Source: Candidatus Omnitrophota bacterium
GTDB lineage: Bacteria > Omnitrophota > Gorgyraeia > Velamenicoccales > Velamenicoccaceae
Length of the DNA stretch: 37,916 bases
Assembly (NCBI GenBank): GCA_016235185.1
Contig: JACRLT010000042.1
Location: 1 to 37,916 of the forward strand
Reading direction: 5' to 3'
The notes under the pieces are model-generated. The model was not told where the DNA came from. It saw only the letters and a program-made list of their open reading frames with translations, and did not search any database. How positions within the stretch are numbered: position 1 is the stretch's first letter; every line of letters begins with the position of its first letter. Shown piece after piece: positions 1-6,235 of the stretch. The position numbers were made by a program, and so were the translations under genes.

Positions 1-131
1 AAAGATTTGATGATGATTTCGTATTTGGTAATTGATTATTGAAGTTTGTATCTTGTTTGGTGTTTGTATCTTGGTGATTGGTTATTTATAATTGTTGGGT
101 GACAGGTGACTTGGTGACCCTGGAAACATAA
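1..131. repeat. Short-word repeat spacer before the polyprenyl synthetase gene
   Basis: No gene is seen here. The 12-mer GTTTGTATCTTG occurs at 44-55 and again at 62-73. The hexamer GGTGAC occurs three times, at 98-103, 105-110 and 113-118. The whole stretch is made of related T/G-rich words and resembles the other word-repeat spacers in this window (4751-4841 and 6208-6258). Promoter elements of the following gene could lie here, but none stands out. Confidence 0.55.
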
Positions 132-1247
132 TTGAATAATGTTGTGACGTCAAAAGTTTTATGCTACGATAGGGCCGTGATAGAACTCCTCCTAAAAAAG
201 ATCAATTCCGCCTTAAATGACCTCTTGGAAAGCGCCAACAGGCGCTATAGCCTGGGCCTTATTTCAGACAGCCTATTGGAATTCAGCAAAGATTTTGTCA
301 TGCGTCCTGGTAAACGCATCCGTCCGCTTCTTTTTATCTTAAGTTACAAAGGATACGCCGGCAAAAGTATGTCGCCTGAAAAACCGCTTTTTACCTCTGC
401 TGCCGCCATTGAGCTCCTGCATGACTACATGCTGATCCACGATGACGTGATCGACAACTCTGACCTAAGGCGCGGCAAACCTACCTTGCATAAAATGTTC
501 GATCAAAATATCAAGCTTCCTGGCGGCCAAAAGATCGGCGCGTCTTTGTCGATAGTGGCCGGCGATATCTTATTCGCTTTGGGGATAGAAGCCTTCCTTG
601 CGGTCAAAGAAAACAGCGCCCGAAAAGAACTGGCTCTTAAAAAACTCGTCGAGACAGCCGCATATACGGGGGCAGGAGAATTTATCGATGTCATCTACGG
701 ATTTAAAGAGATCCAGACGCTTTGTGAAAAAGACGTCTTTTTGATCTATACCCTGAAAACAGCCAAATACACCTTTGAGTGCCCTCTTATTATGGGCGCT
801 ATTTTGGCTGGTGCAAAAGCGAATGAACTGCGTAAACTTTCAAAACTCGCGATAGCCGCAGGCCAGGCCTTTCAAATATACGATGACTTCTTAGACCTAT
901 TCGCCTCACAAGAGATAATCGGCAAACCAGTATTATCTGACTTGAATGAATCAAAAAAGACCCTATTGGTCTACAATACTTTTACGAGCCTCAAAGGCAA
1001 GAAGAGGTCGGATTTTAAGAAGATCCTGGAAAAGAAGAATAAAACGCTTGCTGACCTGGGGTCTTTTAGGAGATTTATTATTGAAAGCGGCTCTTACGAT
1101 TATACCTTGAAAAAAATGGCCTCTTTGCAAAAAACCGCGCTTGACACTTGCGCGGCGCTTTGTATAAAACCAGCCTATAAGAAAACAATCGGATCAATTA
1201 TAGCCAAACTTTCGCCTTCCAACATGCCGCTGGATATCAGAAAATAA
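132..1247 (+). CDS. Polyprenyl synthetase (trans-isoprenyl diphosphate synthase)
   Basis: Condenses isopentenyl diphosphate onto an allylic diphosphate to make a prenyl diphosphate for quinones or other isoprenoids; cytosolic. Seen: the first aspartate-rich motif DDVID at residues 104-108, preceded by GKRIRPLL (60-67); the second motif DDFLD at 251-255; and the family signature GKPVLSDLNESKKTLL at 264-279. Residue 99, five positions before the first motif, is Tyr. In this family a bulky residue there often goes with short products (C15-C20), so a GGPP/FPP-type product is possible; this is inference. The assigned start is a TTG at 132. A GTG at 177 is an alternative and neither has a strong ribosome-binding site, so the first 15 residues are uncertain. 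At 371 aa it is slightly longer than the usual 300-340. It is the only plus-strand gene in the left part and meets the next gene tail to tail with no spacer. Confidence 0.92.
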   Translation: MNNVVTSKVLCYDRAVIELLLKKINSALNDLLESANRRYSLGLISDSLLEFSKDFVMRPGKRIRPLLFILSYKGYAGKSMSPEKPLFTSAAAIELLHDYMLIHDDVIDNSDLRRGKPTLHKMFDQNIKLPGGQKIGASLSIVAGDILFALGIEAFLAVKENSARKELALKKLVETAAYTGAGEFIDVIYGFKEIQTLCEKDVFLIYTLKTAKYTFECPLIMGAILAGAKANELRKLSKLAIAAGQAFQIYDDFLDLFASQEIIGKPVLSDLNESKKTLLVYNTFTSLKGKKRSDFKKILEKKNKTLADLGSFRRFIIESGSYDYTLKKMASLQKTALDTCAALCIKPAYKKTIGSIIAKLSPSNMPLDIRK

Positions 1248-1742
1248 TCACGCAACACTTTGCAAGAACAGCACTTCATTTGAACCCAGGTATTCAACGG
1301 ACTCGATCTTCCAGCGTCCGCTATCCTTCTTAAGGTTGAGTTTGAGTTTACCGTCATCATAGTAAACTTTAGCCTCGAGCGCCTTTTTAAAATAACACCT
1401 GAAACCTATATCAACAAAAGCATCCGCATCCTTAATATCTACATTCAGCTGTTTGATATCGACTTTGAAATCCTGATACTCTCTGAAAAGTTCGGAGACT
1501 AACTTTAAAAATGACAGCTTGTTGTTGCCGTATTTATCTAAGTAGCTATCGGAAATAAGCGAGGCGCACTTGGCGGCATCTTCTCGTTCCACGCCGAGCG
1601 CACCGGCATAGACGACCTTTCTGATGCGTGACTCGTCATTCTCGCTGGCCACCCGGGCTATAATATAAATGACTACGGCCAGGGCAGCGACAAAAATAAT
1701 AAATAACCCCTGTTTCCCGCATCTAGCGCGTAGATCGATCAT
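1248..1742 (-). CDS. Small membrane-anchored protein with NTF2/SnoaL-like fold (hypothetical)
   Basis: Function unknown. Seen: an N-terminal membrane segment at about residues 13-31 (FIIFVAALAVVIYIIARVA), then a soluble domain of about 125 residues. It has the pattern of NTF2-like domains: an early helix with a DAAKCASLISDSYLDKYG-type stretch, alternating beta strands, and a terminal WKIESVEYLG strand. The domain assignment is from pattern only. The gene begins 2 bp after greA on the same strand and so is probably the last gene of the operon that starts at 4240. Its stop codon abuts the stop codon of the convergent polyprenyl synthetase gene, leaving no room for a terminator between them. Confidence 0.7.
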   Translation of the reverse strand: MIDLRARCGKQGLFIIFVAALAVVIYIIARVASENDESRIRKVVYAGALGVEREDAAKCASLISDSYLDKYGNNKLSFLKLVSELFREYQDFKVDIKQLNVDIKDADAFVDIGFRCYFKKALEAKVYYDDGKLKLNLKKDSGRWKIESVEYLGSNEVLFLQSVA

Positions 1743-1744
1743 AG

Positions 1745-2218
1745 CTATCGGCTGATTGAAAGAATTTTGTATTTTAAAATACCCGCCGGAACCTTGATCT
1801 CAACGACTTCATCGACTTTGCGGCCCAAAAGCGCCTTGCCGATAGGCGACTCGATAGAAATCTTGCCTAAAATATAATCCGCTTCCGCAGGGGAAACCAG
1901 GCAATACTCAAGCTCTTCCTCCGTATCTTCGTCGCGCAACCCTACTTTGGCGCCTATATATACCTTATCTTTAGGTATATCCTCGTGCTCTATGATACGG
2001 GCCCGGCTCAATTTATCTTCCAGCTCCCTTATCCTCTTCTCAAGATGCGCTTGCGCATCTTTAGCTGCATCGTACTCGGCATTTTCCGATAGATCGCCCA
2101 TGGAACGCGCCTTTTCAAGCGCCTTAGCTATCTCGCGCCGCTTGACCGTTTTTAACAGGTCCAGCTCATTTTTTAATTTCTCATAGCCCTGCTGCGTTAA
2201 AAAAATATCATGCGACAT
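1745..2218 (-). CDS. greA: Transcription elongation factor GreA
   Basis: Rescues backtracked RNA polymerase by stimulating cleavage of the transcript 3' end in the polymerase active site. Seen: 157 aa, the normal family length. The N-terminal coiled coil (about 1-75) carries the acidic tip signature GDLSENAEYDAAK at about 42-54, and the C-terminal FKBP-like domain carries SPIGKALLGRKVDEVVEI. The N-terminus (LTQQGYEKLKNELDLLK) is typical of GreA. It lies 11 bp after the OmpA-domain lipoprotein gene and 2 bp before the NTF2-like gene, so it is probably co-transcribed with both. Identification is secure; GreB is less likely given the sequence pattern. Confidence 0.97.
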   Translation of the reverse strand: MSHDIFLTQQGYEKLKNELDLLKTVKRREIAKALEKARSMGDLSENAEYDAAKDAQAHLEKRIRELEDKLSRARIIEHEDIPKDKVYIGAKVGLRDEDTEEELEYCLVSPAEADYILGKISIESPIGKALLGRKVDEVVEIKVPAGILKYKILSISR

Positions 2219-2229
2219 ATAGATCCTCT

Positions 2230-2910
2230 TTAATTTTTAGGGTACTTGACGGTTTTCTGCGGCGATATGACTATCTCGATGCGGCGGTTCAGGCGACGGC
2301 CTTCTTTCGTATCGTTTGAGGCGCGAGGCCTGTACTGTCCGAAGCCCGAGGCCGAAAACCTCAAAGGGTCCATGCCTTTTTTTTCGGTAAAGTATTTTAA
2401 GATGCTCAAGGCGCGCGCAAAAGAAAATTCCCAGTCGGACTTCCACTCAAAGACAGCCAAAGATTGATTATCCGTATGGCCTTCGATGTAAATATAGTTC
2501 GTGACAAAATACTGGCCGATAAGCCCTGTGATCTTTCCCAAAAACTCCTTGCCGGGATCGCTTAAAGCGTTGCTTGCCGAGACAAAAAGCTTCTCTGCAT
2601 CTATAACTACGATCAAGCCGCGGTCTGTCATCTGTATCCAGACTTCGCCCGCGCTTATCTCTCCAGCAAGTTCTTTCTCAAAGTCCGCCTGGGCCGCAAT
2701 AAACCTTGCTGTGTCTATATCCTGGTACTTTTTAAAAAGGATCAGCTCTTTCTTTAAGTTAAGGTTTTCCCTCTTTGCCAATTCGAACTTATGAGAGGCG
2801 GACTCCAATTGCACGGTCAAGCTGTCCATTCTTTCCTTTTCAGGCCGCGTTGAAGCACATCCTGCCAAAAACAACGCTATGATAAAAAATTGAGTCGCCC
2901 TTATCTTCAC
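2230..2910 (-). CDS. OmpA/MotB-domain lipoprotein (peptidoglycan-binding)
   Basis: Likely anchors the outer membrane to peptidoglycan. Seen: a lipoprotein signal peptide ending in the lipobox LAGC with Cys18; a charged, coiled-coil-like stretch at about 25-60; and a C-terminal OmpA-like domain at about 105-215. That domain contains EGHTDN (143-148), ASGFGQYRP (187-195) and EGRRLNRRIEI (203-213), which include the Asp and Arg residues that bind diaminopimelate in this family. Length 226 aa. It is not a classic Pal: the coiled coil and the domain style are closer to MotB-like periplasmic proteins, but no transmembrane motor segment is present. It sits in the operon between the PfkB kinase and greA. 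Confidence 0.88.
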   Translation of the reverse strand: MKIRATQFFIIALFLAGCASTRPEKERMDSLTVQLESASHKFELAKRENLNLKKELILFKKYQDIDTARFIAAQADFEKELAGEISAGEVWIQMTDRGLIVVIDAEKLFVSASNALSDPGKEFLGKITGLIGQYFVTNYIYIEGHTDNQSLAVFEWKSDWEFSFARALSILKYFTEKKGMDPLRFSASGFGQYRPRASNDTKEGRRLNRRIEIVISPQKTVKYPKN

Positions 2911-2944
2911 TACCGTCTCCCGGATGTATCTTCCAAGATCCTTT

Positions 2945-3844
2945 TTAAAACATGGTTATTTTTTTAAAATACCTAAGACGCTCGTCGACTTCTCTTTTCG
3001 TGATCTTCGAAGTGCGCTCAACGCCGAACCCTTCCACATTAAACGAAGCCATGATGGTGCCGTAACTTATGGCCTTTCTGATGCTGGAATCATTTATTTT
3101 TTTGACTAGCGTAAGATACCCCATAAAACCTCCGGCAAAGGTATCTCCGGCGCCTGTCGGATCAACTATCCTCTCGACAGGATAAGCCGGCAGGCAAAAG
3201 ATAAAATCATCGCAATAGACCAAGACGCCATGCTCGCCCTTTTTGACGACTATGATCGGGGCGCCGATCTTACGCAATGCCTTGGCAGCTTTGATCAGGT
3301 TCGTCTCGCCCGAAAGGCTGCGGGCTTCTGCGTCATTAGCGACAAAAATATGGACATCCTTCATCAGGCGCATTAAAGACTTGCGCTTATGGTCTATCCA
3401 ATAATTCATGCTATCCAAACCCACGAGCCTGGGTTTATGCATCATAGATAAAAGATGGCGTTGGATATCAGGGTCAACATTAGCTAAAAATATATTCTCA
3501 ATATGGCGCTGATGCTCGGCTACTTTAGGCCGGAACGCAGACAATACGCCCAATTCCGTGCTCAAGGTCAAAGCCGAGTTCAGGTCTCCCCGATATTCGC
3601 CTTCCCAACGGAAAGTCTTACCGTGTTCGACGATAAGCGAAGTCAGGTTTATGCCTTTTTTTATTAAGAATCCGATATGTTTTTTTGGAAAGTCCCGGCC
3701 TACGATAGCGACAAGATTAACCTGGGTAAAAAAAGAGGCTCCCATAGAAAAGTGGACAGCTGATCCGCCCAACATCTCGCGGCGTTTCCCTGCAGGCGTC
3801 TTAACAGTATCAAGTGCCGCAGTCCCTAAAACAATGATAGACAT
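2945..3844 (-). CDS. PfkB-family carbohydrate kinase
   Basis: Phosphorylates a sugar or nucleoside hydroxyl with ATP; the substrate cannot be read from the sequence. Seen: 299 aa; the N-terminal GTAALDTVKTPAG stretch with GGSAVHFS (26-33), matching the first PfkB signature region; and the second signature DPTGAGDTFAGG at 228-239, with Asp234 as the expected catalytic base and an anion hole in GAGD. The interior VANDAEARSLSG (168-179) is the usual region of the family following the lid. It starts 3 bp after the Cys-cluster gene and 34 bp before the OmpA-domain gene, so it lies inside an operon. Adenosine- or ribokinase-like roles are equally possible. Confidence 0.9.
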   Translation of the reverse strand: MSIIVLGTAALDTVKTPAGKRREMLGGSAVHFSMGASFFTQVNLVAIVGRDFPKKHIGFLIKKGINLTSLIVEHGKTFRWEGEYRGDLNSALTLSTELGVLSAFRPKVAEHQRHIENIFLANVDPDIQRHLLSMMHKPRLVGLDSMNYWIDHKRKSLMRLMKDVHIFVANDAEARSLSGETNLIKAAKALRKIGAPIIVVKKGEHGVLVYCDDFIFCLPAYPVERIVDPTGAGDTFAGGFMGYLTLVKKINDSSIRKAISYGTIMASFNVEGFGVERTSKITKREVDERLRYFKKITMF

Positions 3845-3847
3845 GGC

Positions 3848-4240
3848 CTATCTACCTTTCTTTTTTTTCTTCTTCTTAGCTCTGGCGTGATGGCACAGCT
3901 CGTCATAATATGAGGCCCGCTTGCCGTCCTCAAGCGGAAATTCCGAACAAAAACGGGGCCGTACCTCATAAATGCGGCAGCGCATATTATCATCCTGAAA
4001 GATGCACCGGCGGTTTTTTAATAGCGTGCTGAATTTATAGCCTGACGGGAAACTCTTATCGCGGCCCAGGAACTCGAACCACGGCTTGGGAATATCCAGT
4101 CTCTTTTCAAGTATCTGCGCAACCTCCAACAGATCGGTCTCCACGCCCCAACGGCAACAAGAACCCCTGAAACACTCCTTACAAAGTGCAGGGTCATGTA
4201 TCTTTAATTTTTTATGGTCAAACTTCTTCTTCATCCGCAT
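3848..4240 (-). CDS. YkgJ-family cysteine-cluster protein (putative zinc/iron chelator)
   Basis: Function not established for the family; the conserved cysteines suggest metal binding. Seen: Cys20, 23, 28, 29, 79, 88, 98 and 116 in the family arrangement (CKECFRGSCC, then C-I-F, RCRIYEVRPRFCSEFP). Length is 130 aa. The C-terminus is a run of seven lysines encoded by an A-rich tract, a place where sequencing slippage could alter the reading frame. The start ATG is at 4240. Its only visible ribosome-binding site, GAGGG seven bases upstream, lies inside a 20-bp tandem repeat unit (4241-4279). First gene of the operon leading to greA. Confidence 0.85.
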   Translation of the reverse strand: MRMKKKFDHKKLKIHDPALCKECFRGSCCRWGVETDLLEVAQILEKRLDIPKPWFEFLGRDKSFPSGYKFSTLLKNRRCIFQDDNMRCRIYEVRPRFCSEFPLEDGKRASYYDELCHHARAKKKKKKKGR

Positions 4241-4279
4241 ATCAAATCCCTCGAGGTCCTATCAAATCCCTCGAGGTCC
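4241..4279. repeat. Two tandem 20-bp repeats that carry the ribosome-binding site of the YkgJ-like gene
   Basis: The 19-mer ATCAAATCCCTCGAGGTCC occurs at 4241-4259 and 4261-4279 (20-bp period, last base T then G). Read on the minus strand, each unit contains GAGGGATTTGAT. The downstream copy puts GAGGG seven bases before the ATG at 4240. The upstream copy runs into the large inverted repeat at 4270-4314. Confidence 0.85.
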
Positions 4280-4314
4280 GACCTCGCCATTCGGGGCCGA
4301 GGTCGGACCTCGAG
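4270..4314 (-). repeat. Perfect 17-bp inverted repeat; probable stem-loop between genes
   Basis: The arm CTCGAGGTCCGACCTCG (4270-4286) is the exact reverse complement of 4298-4314, with an 11-nt loop. Each arm is itself a near-palindrome (CGAGGT-CCG-ACCTCG), so alternative folds exist. It lies just after the stop of the PNPOx-like gene (4323) and before the YkgJ-like gene. No T-run follows, so it is not a standard intrinsic terminator; an mRNA-stabilising, attenuating or REP-like element is more likely. Confidence 0.8.
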
Positions 4315-4322
4315 CTCAGATG

Positions 4323-4742
4323 TTATATCTTTACCTCTGTATAACCCTTATCGCCTATATTCATCATGCTGATCTTTACAGGTGTAATGACGATCAAGAC
4401 GAAATTGGCGTCATTAGGCCCGGAAAAGAACTGCCTCAACATCATCTGCTTATTCCAGAGCTCTTCTTTTAACCCCAAGTCCTGGCTGACTTCGGCCTTC
4501 CCTTCTATCCGGCAATGGCTTAATTTCCTGTCCACAAAGCATATTTCCACTTTAGGATTTTTAGCTATCTGGCCCACCTTTTTTGTAGAAGGGAACGTAG
4601 CTGCCAATAGCTTCCCGTCATCCCTTAAAATAGGCATCATGGCCCGCACCCGCGGCTGGCCGCCCTCGCAGGTCGCGAAATAACCCATGCCGGCGTCTAA
4701 AACCATCTGTCTGATAACTTCTAAAGACATTTGTTCCTCCAT
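4323..4742 (-). CDS. Pyridoxamine 5'-phosphate oxidase-like FMN-binding protein
   Basis: A small split-barrel flavin-binding protein of the PNPOx-like superfamily; members include oxidoreductases and general-stress proteins, and the substrate is not predictable. Seen: 139 aa; the opening LDAGMGYFATCEGGQPRVRAM strand pair; then GKLLAATFPSTKKVGQIAKNPKVEICF (the FMN phosphate-contact region with the paired Lys residues) and the later strand HCRIEGKAEVSQD. Length and strand order fit the single-domain bacterial PNPOx-like proteins. It begins 51 bp after xdhC and is separated from it by a long imperfect hairpin. It is followed by the 17-bp inverted repeat, so it may be a transcript end. Confidence 0.85.
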   Translation of the reverse strand: MEEQMSLEVIRQMVLDAGMGYFATCEGGQPRVRAMMPILRDDGKLLAATFPSTKKVGQIAKNPKVEICFVDRKLSHCRIEGKAEVSQDLGLKEELWNKQMMLRQFFSGPNDANFVLIVITPVKISMMNIGDKGYTEVKI

Positions 4743-4750
4743 TCTTCAGA

Positions 4751-4841
4751 AAACAGGAATCAGATGACAGATAACAGAAAAACATTTATGTTTTTAAGTT
4801 TTTGGTAATTTTTTCTGACCTCTGCCCTCTGTTGTCTGTTT
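4751..4841. repeat. Long imperfect hairpin made of CAGA-type words, overlapping the 3' end of xdhC
   Basis: The left arm AAACAG-gaat-CAGA-tga-CAGA-taa-CAGAAAAA starts at 4751. It matches the reverse complement of 4811-4841 (AAACAG-acaa-CAGA-ggg-CAGA-ggt-CAGAAAAA) nearly word for word. The tip AAAAACAT-TT-ATGTTTTT is a perfect 8-bp stem. The right arm encodes the last 15 or so residues of XdhC (KQTTEGRGQKKLPKT), which look unlike the rest of that protein. Confidence 0.75.
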
Positions 4842-5594
4842 ACCGACTTGTATCATTTCTGCCGCAATGGACACAGCTATCTCTTGCGGTGTTTGGGCCC
4901 CGATTTTCAGGCCTACCGGCGAATAAACACGCTTAAGCTCGCCTCTCTTGACGCCTTTTTTCAAAAGATGACCAAAGACATGTTTAATTTTGGCGCGGCT
5001 GCCTATCATTCCTATATATGCGGCAGAGGTTTCCAGCGCAGCCTCCAGGCACTCTGTATCATGCACATGGCCGTGCGTAACAATAACCACAAAAGTATCC
5101 TTGCCTATTTCAACTTGCGCCAGGGCCCGCTTGTAAGGAGCGCATATGATGCGGTCCGCATGCGGAAATCTATTTTTATCGGCAAACACCCGCCTGTTAT
5201 CTACTACAATTACAAAAAAACCTAAAAGCTTGGCGATAAAAGAAAGAGCCAGGCCAATATGTCCTGCGCCCGCAATGACTAATTTCTTTGCAGGCTCCAA
5301 AGCCTCAATAAATATAGAGACTTTTCCTCCGCATACCTGAAGGCCTGATTTTTTATCAAGAGGATAATCCTTGAGATACGACTTTTTTCTTTTTAAGGCC
5401 TCCAGGGCGTCTTTTATGACTAATTTTTCCAGCCCGCCGCCGCCGATAGTGCCCTGGATTGAACCATCGCCAAAAACAACCATCTTTGCGCCTATTTTTC
5501 TCGGCGATGAACCGTGCGATGAAACAACCGTTGCCAAAACGCAACTACTGTTACTGCGCACTGTCTCAAGAATCTTGTTGAATAATATTTCCAT
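4794..5594 (-). CDS. xdhC: XdhC/CoxI-family molybdenum-cofactor insertion and maturation protein
   Basis: In xanthine-dehydrogenase-type enzymes XdhC binds the molybdenum cofactor, assists its sulfuration and delivers it to the apo-enzyme. Seen: the N-terminal XdhC domain with LATVVSSHGSSPRKIGAKM (about 20-38), GTIGGGGLE (48-56) and CGG (88-90); and the C-terminal Rossmann domain with VIAGAGHIGLAL (106-117), the acidic end VDNR (131-134) and THGHVHD. Length 266 aa. The final ~15 residues are low in complexity and encoded by one arm of a hairpin repeat, so the functional protein may end earlier. It is divergent from the MocA-like gene with only 18 bp between starts. It serves the molybdenum hydroxylase encoded at 6225-10077. 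Confidence 0.9.
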   Translation of the reverse strand: MEILFNKILETVRSNSSCVLATVVSSHGSSPRKIGAKMVVFGDGSIQGTIGGGGLEKLVIKDALEALKRKKSYLKDYPLDKKSGLQVCGGKVSIFIEALEPAKKLVIAGAGHIGLALSFIAKLLGFFVIVVDNRRVFADKNRFPHADRIICAPYKRALAQVEIGKDTFVVIVTHGHVHDTECLEAALETSAAYIGMIGSRAKIKHVFGHLLKKGVKRGELKRVYSPVGLKIGAQTPQEIAVSIAAEMIQVGKQTTEGRGQKKLPKT

Positions 5595-5612
5595 CTTCTC
5601 TAAGATAATGTT

Positions 5613-6206
5613 ATGGTTTCATGCCTGGTCTTAGCTGCTGGACTAAGTTCACGGTTTGGCTCGCCAAAACCTTTGGCCCGCATAGGCTCAAAAACCGTGA
5701 TCGAAATAATACAGGAAAAACTTCTTTCAACCGGCCTTTCCGAGATTATCTTCGTCTTGGGCCACGAGGCTACTACGATTGCCCCCCTGCTTACTTGCCC
5801 AGCGCGTATCAAATACGTCGTAAACACAAATTACGCGCTGGGCCAAACCTCATCTTTTAAAACCGGGCTAAAATCTGTTACCCCGGGATCAGCAGGGATA
5901 ATGCTCTTGCCTGTGGATATGCCCGCGGTCTCGGCCGACACTATTGACGAACTGATCCATATATTTATTCAGAGAGCGCCGCTTATTTTAATCCCTGCCT
6001 ACCAAGGACGAAACGGCCATCCGCCCATTTTTTCCATGCAGCTCAAAGAAGAACTGATGAGATCAGGGGACGATGAGCCGCTTTCAATCATGATCCATAA
6101 ACACGAAAACGAAATACTCAAAATTACTGTCAGCGACCCGGGAGTTATTTCGTCTTTCAACACGCCCGAAGAGCTAAAAAAAATTCGCGTAGGGCTTATG
6201 GCTTAG
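5613..6206 (+). CDS. MocA-like molybdenum-cofactor nucleotidyltransferase
   Basis: Probably transfers CMP (or GMP) from an NTP onto molybdopterin to make the dinucleotide cofactor of xanthine-dehydrogenase-family enzymes. Seen: 197 aa; the nucleotide-binding start LVLAAGLSSRFGSPKPL (5-21) with the G-x-S-x-R-x-G pattern and Lys19; the metal-binding VDMP (101-104); and GRNGHPPIF (132-140), matching the family's GxxGHPxxF motif. These features favour MocA/MobA-like enzymes over sugar nucleotidyltransferases. The context (XdhC on one side, the hydroxylase large subunit on the other) supports cytidylyl transfer for a CoxL-type enzyme; that choice over GMP is inference. It is the only plus-strand gene in the island and converges on the large subunit through a hairpin. 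Confidence 0.88.
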   Translation: MVSCLVLAAGLSSRFGSPKPLARIGSKTVIEIIQEKLLSTGLSEIIFVLGHEATTIAPLLTCPARIKYVVNTNYALGQTSSFKTGLKSVTPGSAGIMLLPVDMPAVSADTIDELIHIFIQRAPLILIPAYQGRNGHPPIFSMQLKEELMRSGDDEPLSIMIHKHENEILKITVSDPGVISSFNTPEELKKIRVGLMA

Positions 6207-6207
6207 A

Positions 6208-6235
6208 GCATAGGGTTAAAATCTTTACCCTATGC
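6208..6235. terminator. Bidirectional hairpin between convergent mocA-like and hydroxylase large-subunit genes
   Basis: GCATAGGGT at 6208-6216 pairs with ACCCTATGC at 6227-6235. The stem extends through AAA/TTT past one bulged T, giving about 12 bp and a short loop. It starts 2 bp after the plus-strand stop codon and covers the minus-strand stop codon. T-runs are weak, so termination efficiency is uncertain. The word CTATGCC recurs to about 6258, inside the large-subunit coding end. Confidence 0.6.

Noticed and set aside
3870-3895. Frameshift at the poly-lysine end of the YkgJ-like protein
   Set aside because: The A-rich tract is suspicious, but the protein already contains all its cysteines before it and ends 3 bp before the next gene, so the frame looks real.
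4241-4314. Possible CRISPR array
   Set aside because: Only two units, no spacers of constant length and no cas genes. Better described as tandem repeat plus inverted repeat.
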